Below are positions 13,501 through 25,500 of a DNA stretch of 64,000 nucleotides, piece by piece. Both the position numbers and the translations under genes were made by a program. Numbering within the stretch: position 1 is the first letter of the stretch; each line of letters starts with the position of its first letter. Origin of the DNA: Tridacna crocea (taxonomy: Eukaryota > Mollusca > Bivalvia > Cardiida > Cardiidae); NCBI GenBank assembly GCA_943736015.1, contig OX031068.1, forward strand, positions 23,816,296 to 23,880,295, given 5' to 3'. Below the pieces are notes generated by a model. The model did no database searches, was not told the DNA's origin, and saw only the letters and a program-made list of their open reading frames with translations.

Positions 13501-16500
13501 GTTAGTATTTTTCAAGAACTTCCAAGTTGAAAACATATGACAGAATCAAACCAGACATGTGATATGAGTGAAAAACAATACAACCCTGTCAATTACTATC
13601 TAAATTTTCAGGGTAGCTAGCGTTTCCTTTTAAAAAGATTGAAATCACTAATGTTCTTTATACATGTACCTATATAGCATACATTTTTATATTTCAACTC
13701 TTTACCAAATGACAAAATTTTAGGCTTGTCCAATTTGAAAGCATATGCAGATGACAAAATAAATGTGACTCAAAATGTGAAACTTGACAGTAGAAGAGTA
13801 TAAAACATTGTGGGATAAGGAGAAAATGCTGGTTACCAGCATTTTCTCCTTTTCCCACAATGTTTTCAAAAGCCTTCTTTGGTTACCAGCATTTTCTCCT
13901 TTTCCCACAATGTTTTCAAAAGGCTTCTTTCTCAGGGTCATAAAAACCAGGGATTGTTCAGTAAAGGGTTAAATAATGAATACAACATTTGAAACTGTGA
14001 TAGGTCTCACATCTCATAATCCTGCATCCAACGCGGAAAATTCTCGATGTGTCTTGTTGTAGAGCAAAATCTTGGACCATTAAACACCCAAGCTGTGCTT
14101 GCACCAAACTGTAAAATAATCATCAGCATGTAATGCATGTGTTGTCAAACCTTATAAAACATTATCCTGTTCTAGGGTCTACAATGTAGAGGCCTTTTAA
14201 CAGCATGGTTGAAAATGCTAGTAAAACGTATTGCCTCCTTTTCACACAACTATAAACTGCTCCTTTTACCTAAAGTTGTCTCCTGGTTAACTGCATGGGA
14301 CTAGTAACCCATTACTACATAATCCCTACTTTTGACGACCCTGAGACAGAAGCCTTTAGAAAACATGGTGGGAGTGGGAAAAGGAAAAAATGCTGGTAAC
14401 CAGTATTTTCTCTTTTTCCTACAAGGTTTTCTAGCCTTCCCAAAACAAAGTTTAGTTTTTGAGTCATATTTAACTGTTTTCAATTTGGATAAGTCTAAAA
14501 TTTTGTTGTTTGGTTTAGAGTTAAATCTACTTCATTCAATGCCTTTCAAAAATGCTCTAAGAAATATCTCAGTCATGTCATTGCAGGCTCTCACTTATTC
14601 TTAATTTTCCTGTGGATTCTCAAGTATCAAATAGGTAAGGGCTATGCACCGTGTTACAACACATCCTTGTGACAAATTTCTCCTGCAGAAAAAGGCCTTG
14701 GGATTTCCCTGTTTTGATTTCTAGGTCAACACTACTGAGCCAATGAGGTTTCATATTGTATTTCAATGAGACTTGCCTGTGGCAATACTGATCTTCACAA
14801 ATTAACCCTTTACCACATGACAAGATTTTAGACCTGTCCAAACTGAAAGCATAAAATTTTGCAGCTGACAGCTTCAATATCACTCATATGAAATGAGTTT
14901 TCTTTAATAGGGTAGAAAACTTTGTGGGAAAAGGAGAAAATGCTGGTAACCAGCATTTTCTCCTTTTCCCACAATGTTTTCAAAAGCCTTCTCTTTGCGG
15001 GGTATTAAAAGTCGTCATTGTGTGGTAAAGGGTTAAAAGACAACAAAATTGAAAAAGAACCAAATACCAATAGAACTCTCAGTCTACAAAAAAAAAACAC
15101 CAACATTATTGCAATTTTAAGATTGCCTTTAACTGTAGTTTCAGCATAGTAGATAAGGTAGATCAAAGATTAAACTGTATGTTTTGAACAATCTGATCCT
15201 GATCTACATTACCTGCAGAGACAACAATAGTTTAGAAGGCACTCTAAGGATCATGAAATTATCTAACAGTAAAGTCAAGTTACCAATTAACTTTCATGTC
15301 TGTTGTTTTGATTTTTCCTTGCAAAGGATATCTGGAAGACAGGAAAAAATACATGAAACATAACCTGTAATGTAACTCCTTTACAAAAAGATTCCCTGTT
15401 TTACAATGCTGTCACAAAAGTCTTTTGAAAACTTTGTAGGACAGGGGAAAATGTGAGAACCAACATCTTTTCTCCCTTTCTCAAAAGGTTTTCTAGAAAA
15501 TCTTACCATAAAAGATGCATTTAACTTTTGTCTGAAAATACAATAATCATAGTGTAAAACTCATGAATTTTTTTTGTCATATAAACATTGAAAAACAGTA
15601 TTATATAGATAATTGATTAGCATATTTACTCTGAATTAATCAATCACCAGCCATGCTGACAACATCATAATTAAGTTGTTTAAAATCATAGAGAAAAACT
15701 GTAATGTTCCCTTTCTAAAAAAAGTTATTCAAAAAAAGTATTTTCCATTTCTTATCCACCTCTATGTCATTTCTGCCCATCTTGAGTATGTTTATAGAAG
15801 CCCTTTCTGGGAACAGATAAAAAAGAAATTGCCATCAGTTACAGGCCATGTCTGTCCCAGGCAAGGTTTCAATGACAAACTATATACACAGATGAGAGTT
15901 CCTAATTCTTGACAATTTTTATGAGGCATTTCAGCACTTGACTTCTGCAGGGATACAAAACAATTGATGGAGACATAAAAAGAAATGATGCAAGACTAAG
16001 TTCAATCAAAAAACATCTAACCTGATAGTAGTTCTATTCTTGTCTTTATTCAGTGTGTTCAATGTCTTCTTCTCATTTGTTCTCAGCTTGATGTCTTCAA
16101 ATTCTTCACACTTACTGATTATTGTTAGCTGTGAAAAGGAAGCAGATATATGAAGATGACATCTATAAATTTCTCCCATAATTAATCTATCATTCTGTAT
16201 TGTTCAGATGCTATTCTTCAGAGTGCAAATGCATTTGTCAAAAAAGACAGTTAAACTGTCTTTTAACCCATACAGAAAAACAAGCTAGCCATCCATTTAT
16301 CTTTTAAGAGTGATATTTAGCCTTTTCATGGGATAACTCTTACATTACAAACTAAAATATTTGGACATTGTATAAACAGAAATGAATAAATGAAAGGTCT
16401 AGGGCTACATATAATGTATATTTCACATGATATCAGGACATTTGCCCCCTGGACATCTGTCCCCGGACTTTGGCCCCCAGACTTTTGCCCCCCTAGGACA

Positions 16501-19500
16501 CCTGCCCCCTGAACATCTGCCCCTCGGCATTTGCCCCCATAGGACATCTGCCATCTTAGGACATCTGCCCCCTGGATATCTACCACCCAGACATTTGCCC
16601 CCGTAGGACATCTGCCCCATTAGGACATTTAACACACACACACACACCCACTTGTAAAACCCCCCAAACGGGGACCTAAGCTAGAAACCTACCAATCGGG
16701 GACCTGTATTTCTAATCATCGTAAGCAACTCAAATTTAGAATTTGACAGTTTCAGGGCAGTCCATTTTGTCTTAAGTACTGAAAAAAATCCTAAATCAAA
16801 GATTTCTTCATGTGAATTTTTACATGCAAAACGGGGACGTTTGTGTATACCAAACGGGGACTTTGTGTATACCAACCGGGGACATTGTGTATACCAAACG
16901 GGGACTTTGTGTATACCAAACGGGGACATTGTGTACAAAGAATGGGAAATCGAGTATACTAAACCGGAAGCATAGCACTGAGTTAAAAGGTTTATCTGAT
17001 ATTTCATTTTTACAGGGAAATTACCAGATATAGATCTACCTTCCAAAAGCAAACCTAGGAGTGACTATTAGAATCACTTGCAAAAAGGATCCTTACTGCA
17101 TACACTTGCACGCAATTATACATGTTTACCAGACCAACAGTAATACAAACCTAATTGATTTCAGAACGTTCGGGAAAATTACGACGTAGATCTATAAAGA
17201 TACTACTGTCAAGTAAACTCACAACGTCATACTGTTTAAAACTTGATCTACTAACTACTTAATGATTTAAACCATCGGTGCTTGTTTAAACGTTCAAGAA
17301 CTAGACATGTTATTTACATGTCCGCCATTTAAGTGATACTAAATCGTTGCAATGTCAATGATAAGTCCACCGATCGTATACTTTCTTGATTAGCAAAGTG
17401 TCGATGGTATTGTTTGCAGGCTAAGTATTGCATAGCTTCATAAATCTTTTCAAGAAGGAAGAAATGAAACCCAGTAATAAATGTGCATGTATGTGTTGTC
17501 ATACACGTTATTATAAATCGTATCTGCATGAGAGAGCTTCTAGGTTCGTTTTCAACCAACCATTCTAATAGAATTTCTTGGTCTTATTCTAGTTCACCCA
17601 ACTAGAAAGAATTCTAGTTTTAACGATTTTTTTTTCCGACAAAATTTTCGAAAGAGATTAACTAATAGCCAATACTAGCAAAGATTATTTGTTGCATGAT
17701 TTTCAAGTAGTGTTGCGTATTTTGAAAGAACTTAGTGTACATACAGAACGAGGAATACGATTAATCGATTGATTGGTTTTTATGTCGCTCTGAATATTAC
17801 TTCCATCTTATTACGGCGACAGGTCATACTAATTCATATTCATATATATCTCCAGAACCAGGCTGGGGCCGAAAGTTTGTTGACAGAGGAAAATGATGAG
17901 TATGTTCAATGAGAAATCTGTTCACATGGCACTAAAAGTGGTTGCTGGTGTTATAATTTTTGAAACTAAACGAGAAGTATATGTGTATGTTGAAATTTTC
18001 ATATTTTTACATACGTGCATGTCAATGTTCATCAGAATAAAAATATATTACTCAAAAATGTCTATCAGAAGTTCGATTTGCTGAATATCAGAATAATGAC
18101 TAGTGCCGGATCTCATTTATTAAGTAACTTCTTCAGTATCATAGTTGTATAATTACGGAAGCACAAACTTTGCAAACATTTGAAATGCATCGTCAAATCA
18201 CACGGGACGCAGATAATTCATCAAATCGTGCGATTTATACATCATTGCCTGCATTTCCAACCATCTGACGCTATTCGAAGGAAGATTTAGGTATTTAGAT
18301 ATTCGTGAAGTATAGAATAAATCCAAAAGTAGCAGTTTGAACAACAGTGCTTCCTAGAGTAAGGAAACGGTAAAAGTGATTTGCCAAAAAGGACTCTGTG
18401 TACATCAATATCTGTTTGATATACATAATAAAGGTATATAGGGAGGGTAAGTTATTTCCGAACGTCAAAAAATTATGTGTTTGCATAGAGAAAAAAAATA
18501 TAAAACTTTCATGTAAAAAATAGTTTGATTTTTAGAGAGTGAGTATAACTAATGAACCTATGTATGATAAAACAAGAAAAATCAATTATACTAAAAGCCA
18601 TATTTCAAACTTGCACGAGTGTATCATTAAAGACAACAGCGGATATTAAACTTATCAGAACGAACCTGATTGCCATATCAGGGATCGTTTGTTTACTTGA
18701 TTTCTTTTTCATACCAACGAAACTCCCGAACAAAAAATATGTTTTGATATGTACATTAATCAAAATTAAACTTATCATGTACAGGTACATGAACAAGCAA
18801 CAGCTACTTGATTAAGATATTCTTTACTAAACCCAATCTGTTACAGTTACTGATTTCAGGATTTACATATGTTAAGGAAAGAAATTTAACAAGAAAAGAG
18901 AAGGTACCGCTTATACTAGCAAAGCTTATCTCTTTTCAGCACACCTACACACACATTAATTGTTGAAAATAATGAACAAAGAAAACAAAAGAAAGAACAC
19001 TAAATACAATATATTCCTCTAAAGCTACATGTATTTATAGTTACTTTGAGTTGAGAGTTTATCTTTTCGAAAGCTGCATTTCATTGTCAATGGTTTATGG
19101 TTCGGTGTATAGGTCTGACAGGCTATTCGCCTATGTCTCGAAGGTGTTTCTATTCTTTACAAAGATTTTCAGATAACCTGTTAAGTTTCGCCTCTTCAGT
19201 GTTTTTTCTTCTCCTTTTATAATCACCAATTTTCATCTTTGTAATCCCTCCAGCCCCACGTCTGTCGAAAAAATTATGGTCTTTACAAAAAATAGACATA
19301 TGCAACGAATAGTGCTTTAATGATGTTGCATACATAGGGTATGTTTTTACCCCACGTTGTACCTCGTTTGTACCTGGGTGAATAAAAGGATTGTTCTGTT
19401 CTGTTTTGTTCTAACCGACAAGCTGCAAAATTGTGTTTCTTTTGGAAAATAATCAGACATCGATCTCTCATCTTTAATGCATTAAAGTAGATCAGGCTTT

Positions 19501-22500
19501 GAATGTACATATATTTTTTTAAGTGTGCGCAATGCAGTAGATAGAATTTCACCTGACCAGTTGAAGTCACAATGATGTGGAAAGAGCTTCCGCTCTAGAT
19601 TTGAGGTCTTTATTGTAATTCTCTTTAGCCTTGATTATACGTATATATTTGGACATATTTTTGTTACGCCATTCATACCTCTAGTGCTAGAGTTACCGTC
19701 TAATACCCGGTATGTATTAGTGGTGCTAGGATCTAAACAGCATTGTTATAAATTGAAATTTCTATTGATAAGTCAAAAGACTTTTCATAACGTGTTATGA
19801 GTCCGTCAGATGCTCTAACCTCTTGAAGTAAATTCTGTATTTCAAGTGCATTGTTTGTTTTTGCATGATATAGGTACGTTTTCTACGTTGTGACCCTGTC
19901 AAGAGTAAAGTTTCTTTACGATATGCCTATGTGGTCGAATCACCTATTCCAATCTATCTTACCGCGACCATGGAGCTTCGTGCTTCCCATTTATTTTTTT
20001 TTTTGTGTACGGGTGTAACGGTTTGTGGGGTGGGGGTGGCTGGAAGCAGCCGACAGGAGATTGCATACTTCTTGGGCGTAGCTGTATAAGCTTTAATTTG
20101 TGTGCGGGTGTAACGGTTTGTGAGTTGGAGGTGGGCTGAAGCAGCCGACAGGAGATTACTTATAATACTTCTTGGACGTAGCTGTATAGGCTGGCTATTG
20201 ATTGCTAGCAATATTTATTGCTAGTATATAAAATATTTTTTTGTGTGTGCGTTACGGTTTGTGGAGACGGGGTGGGGTTGAAGCTACATAAGTTGAAGAT
20301 TGCATAATTCTAGGGTAGAACAGATAACTGTCCCCAAAAGGTGATGTTACTTTTTGAATGGTCGCCTCTGGGTACAGAGACGATGAAGACAAAACCAGTT
20401 GAAAGTTCCGGACAGCTTTCAGTTTAAATGCTTAACATAAGAGAAAACTGCATTTCATCTGTTACTTGAGTTATATACATGTACATTCCCAAAAACATTC
20501 AAAATGGCCATCACGCACGATAAAATTTGTCAGTGTTTTTGCCGAGATTCACATGTTATAAACGACTTCTACAAGCTTTTTAGGTAATGAAAGATTCAAT
20601 GATTTGTCTTTGGTCATATTAGTTACTTAAATTTAATTACATTTCGCTGCAATATAGATTAAACCGTCGACACAGAAAAGCATTATAGCGCTTTATCTTT
20701 GCTGCTGGAAAATCTACGATGGACGTGAGACAGTTCAGTGCCTAATAAATGTCCAAATATGAAAAAAAAAAAATCACCATAGCGTCTCATCAATGAGATT
20801 AACTTCTTGGGCATAGCTGTATAAGCTGGCCACTGACTAACTCCTTAATATTCACGGGGGTAATACCAAAATCGCTATTTCTGCTGTCGACCGAGCTGGT
20901 ACTGCGTAAAGCTGCTGTCGACCGAGGAATACGGTTTTCGACCGAGCAGTACGGCTGTCGACAGGGGGACAAGGTGATTTAAATACGCTATAAGTGTGTA
21001 ATTTTACTACATGTTTCTATATTTTTGGGTTCAAACAGTTTCTGAAATATTTTGCTATTGTTTTAAGTGTTTTGGAAGTTTGGCTAATATCCTGTTTTAA
21101 CACTGAGCGCAGTTAATCGTGAAAATATGTAAAATAAGTATTTTCGGGGAAATGCGTGATTCTTATTCAGTGTCATGGCAAATCGAGGGCGGTACAATGC
21201 AGATACATCATAAGTATACATGATTACCTTTTATTTGTGTGTGTGCATGCGCTTATATGCATCTATGGCATCTTTTATGTTTTCGCTGATACTGCTGTCG
21301 ATGATCTGAAAGTTTACCGGGTACGGTTGTCGACGTTACTGGATACGGCTGTCGATGATTGATCGAGAGTGCAACCGACAGATTTTTCTTGGAAATAACC
21401 AGTTAAACAATAAAATTTCTGTTACATTCTTCGTCAGTCATTGTGTCCTTCGAAAGGGTTACAGTTTGTTGATTCAGATGTCAGTCTAGACGATTGTGTC
21501 GCTACTAGTGCTATGATTCATTCATTTCAACATATAAAATGGATGTATACATGCAGTTTGTACGTCCTGATAAATGCAAAACACCGTTGTGTATCCGTAC
21601 TTTTTGGCACAAGCATTTACTCATGGGTAAAAAGCAAGTCCTGTGGTTTGTGCACTCTTCAAGAACATGCAGTTAAGCAGATAGCAATGTTTAGTGTTTG
21701 GGCGGACCGTTTAGTTCGACAATTTGGACCAATAGCTTGTAAGGAATTATTAACTCTGCAGTTATCGTGTGCGAAATCAGGTTTACATGTGAGCTGTGAC
21801 GCAGGAAAATAGCAGTTATTGCATATGCGTACAGCAAAGGTTTAGGCGATCCTGCGCACCCCCACAGTCTCTTTCTCTAATGGAATCAGATCATCATACA
21901 ACATACGGAAGTAGCCAAACTTTCCATTTTCTGGATTTAGAGTTTTTTACGAAATTGTAGGGCCTGTGACGGATGCCTTGAGCACGCATGTTCAATGACT
22001 TCGTGATGGGCAGTGCACTTATACGAATAGTAGCAGCATATGTATTCAAGCATTTCGACGTTACACCAAAATGCGTCACTGTAAGTCCAGGAATTGGCCC
22101 AACTAGTATACATTAACCTGAAAATACACATATACACGTATAACACAACATAAAAGGATTTGAGAAAAATTATTTGTTGAGAAAATGCAAGTGGTTGCCT
22201 TTCACAAATCATAGCAGTATGCATAAGTCAGATGTCAGAAGCATGATATACGATGGATATCCTTGCAAATAGGATATTATGCCATGGCTCTGTTACCATA
22301 GCAACCAAAATGCTGTTTTCTGTTCACTTATAACTTTCAAAGAGAATATTTGCAATGGTATCCATCGTATACCATGCTTCTGATACTAAAATCCTGCATA
22401 CTGTTACGGGAGACCACTCCTTCCTGCATGGCATATACTCCCGATTTAAATACAATACCTGGCTACTGCGTCAGGGAGATATCTCTTTGGCTCAGTGGTT

Positions 22501-25500
22501 AGGGTGTTGGCTTTGCGTCCGGGAGTTCGGAGTTCGAATCCCGCTCCGATCCTTATTTCTGCCATGCATTTATTCATTTGTTTCTTTGTTACGGACTTCG
22601 TTCGTAAGATGGGGGCTCGTCCGGGATTGGCCATTGAGCCATTAATCCCATTTGTTGTCCAAAATCGGACTTCCTGCCTAATAAGGCTTCGAGTCATCAA
22701 TAAATGATGACTTTAAGAGGGGGTGTGTTACGGGAGACCACTCCTTCCTGCATGGCATATACTCCCGATTTAAATACAATACCTGGCTACTGCGTCAGGG
22801 AGATATCTCTTTGGCTCAGTGGTTAGGGTATTGGCTTTGCGTCCGGGAGTTCGGAGTTCGAATCCCGCTCCGATCCTTATTTCTGCCATGCATTTATTCA
22901 TTTGTTTCTTTGTTACGGACTTCGTTCGTAAGAATACCGCTATGATTTTGTAAAAGGCAAACACTTGCATTTTCTCAAACAAATAATTTTTCTCAAATCG
23001 GTGTTATATGTGTCAAATCAGTGAAAAATTTGAACTTGGAATGATCTTGGAACATGAAGAATGGTCTTGGAAAGAGAAACATTTTGACGTAAATTCCATG
23101 TAATCCGTCCAAATTTATAAGGAAATTATAGAGGTCTAAAATTGTGTTGTGTGAGTCCAAAATGAGACTGTAAGCTGATCATCACATATGAAATCATTAT
23201 CTTAATTAACATACCTATGCAATTTAATGCTATGTGACAAGGTGTCAGAAGATGCATTTATTCGGAATATAAACCTTTGTATCTTTTCTTATTTCTGATC
23301 CAAACATAGATTTTAAGGTTTCTTTGAAACCGCCTCGGTGAGGCGGTTCTAATGATCAACCAAAACCTATGTTTTAAACAAAAATAAGAAAAATAGCCCA
23401 TACCCCTGCAAGCCCCTCTTTTCACTTTATAAAGTGGGGTTCACAGGGGTTTGAACTGCACGGGATTGTTAACGTAATGAATAGTCACTTTGAAGCAAAT
23501 ACGCTCAAAGTTGACGGCATATAGAAAAATTCCCAGATAATGGACAAAATGCAATCTTTGCATTCAGTGCAATTGAATTTTTTTCTTATTGATTAGAAAC
23601 TCCTAACCGTTAGCTGAAAATGTGGAAAGTTTTCTTTGACCAGGTCAAAATATTTCAAAGCATGCAGCCGCTCTCTAGAGATAGCCATTGCAAATTACTC
23701 AAGGGCCGTATCTGCTGAGCAACCCTACCGATTACCATGACATTTGTTGCGAAATGTTCCTCTCTCCATAGGCGCTTGAAGTTCTTCGCTCTGAAAACCC
23801 CCTTAAAATGCTAAAAAATCAAGGTTAATATTGACGCAATCTATATGCAATTTCGTAATGGCTCATGTAGCAAAAATATTTAGAATTTTTGACCTGTTTT
23901 TGCATTTATACTTCAAGCGCATGTGCTCTTTCCGACATCATTCTTCAAGAGTATTTGCACATGTTTGCAGCCCTATTCCTTTATCAAAGCACTGAAAATA
24001 CTGACAGACTATCGAATTTGGAACTAGTGTGTGGTTATGGTAAATGTAAATCTTTGTTGATTTATACCTGATTGAAGAAATATTGTCATATCTGGTTTCT
24101 GGGTCCGTTCCAGGTCCATCGGTTCAATCTGGTTATTAATCCAAGTTGGTTCAATTCAAATGCAGTTCAATCCATTGACTTTACCCGACGCTCTTGACTA
24201 TTTTCTTCTCTAGGAAATATTACGATAAACTTCGGTTTGTTAACTTTCAATTTAAAACAGGTTTTTTTGTTGAGATGAAATCTCCTGCCTAAAAAGACAT
24301 CTTCAGATAGAAAGAAATAAGAGGTAAATTGTGTTTTGCATGTACACCTTGCCTTTTAGTTATTTCCATAGCATAGCATTTGAAAAGATAAGACAAATAT
24401 GATGCGGCCTATAAACAAAATTAATACGAAGTTTCATGAAATTTTGTCCAATAGTTAAAAAGATATCAGTCCGTAATGGAAACATACATCAAGCCCCCCC
24501 CCCCCACCCCTTTTCCGATGACACGGCATCAAATGAAAAAATGAAGAAGGAATCTTTATCGGTGGACTATCGTAAGGAATACATTAAGGATGTTTCACCA
24601 ATTTTCACCAAGGATTTTAAAAGATGTCTGTCTGGACAGAGGAGCAGACAGACAGTGTGGAACAAGATCAGGCTACACAGTCTGTGCAATCTGATCTTGG
24701 ATCTAAACTATAATGTTATTAATCAAGTGATTTCGTATTGGCCCAGTTACAGGTCCGAGGTCAGCCGTATTGGCCCGAGGCCGAGGATCAATACGGCTGA
24801 CCGAGGACCTGTAACTGGGCAATACGAAATCACTTGATTAATGACAATTTTATTAATTAATCCTTTTACGACCCTGAAAAAGAAGCCTTCTGAAAAGATT
24901 GTGAGAAAAGGAGAAAATGCTGGAAACCAGTATTTTCTCCTTTTTCCCACAACGTTTTCTACCCTGCTGGAAACAAATACCAATTTTTGGGTTATGTTTA
25001 CTTTGCCGCCTCTTTGAACGTGATTGGCTAAAAGTAAGCGCAGACGCTCACGCAAGTGAACTTTTGGCCAATCACATTCAAGGATTTCTGTATTGGTCGC
25101 GGGTCATCAATATTGATACGAGGTCAACTGTATTGATCGGAGGCCAAGTCGTATTAAGCCTGGGTCACGACATGTGTACTATACGAAGTCAGAAATGTGA
25201 CTGGTATCTCGTGGACCGGTTTCCATGTATAACTTCTATATATCCAATAGTTAATTAATAATAACCGATAATGGGATATTTTTCTTTTACAAAAATATAA
25301 ACATCCGCCAGAATGTTTTATTTAACCTTTTTTTAAGCAGGTTGAGGAATAACTTGGATTATACAGTTAATTAACCCATTACCACAAAAATTTTAGATCT
25401 ATCCAAATTGAAAGCATTTGGAGATGACAATTTCAAAGTGGCTCAAATGGTGCAATTTTGCTTTGATAGGAAAAAAAACCTGGGAAAAGGAGAAAATGCT

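Larger units (their letters stand above)
22402..22933 (+). mobile_element. TRIM: complete miniature LTR element
   Basis: 532 bp: two 208-bp LTRs (22402-22609 and 22726-22933) differing at one base, and a 116-bp internal part with no coding. The tRNA-Pro primer site directly follows the left LTR, and a purine tract TAAGAGGGGGTG precedes the right one. LTR ends TGTTACG and CGTAAGA are imperfect inverted repeats. A perfect 4-bp duplication ATAC flanks it. Needs enzymes from a larger element; not mobile alone. Confidence 0.92.
22133..23015. repeat. long inverted repeat (foldback element) split by the TRIM
   Basis: Left arm about 22133-22265 matches, inverted, about 22345-22401 plus 22934-23015. 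Shared blocks include GAGAAAATGCAAGTG and CAGAAGCATG. The loop is about 80 bases. Confidence 0.75.

Noticed and set aside
14620-14790. Possible additional HFM1 exon
   Set aside because: The frame does not match the helicase and exons 21 and 22 join in phase without it.
21441-21812. 123-codon plus-strand frame inside the 6.2-kb transposon
   Set aside because: No motif or homology recognised, no companion frames; could be chance. Kept only as a note.
22480-22550. Possible tRNA genes at 22480 and 22804
   Set aside because: Boxes A and B fit, but the sequence lies inside repeated LTRs and I could not fold a full cloverleaf.
24496-24510. Poly-C runs (also 37427, 39288)
   Set aside because: Simple homopolymers, probably slippage-prone; no function supported.
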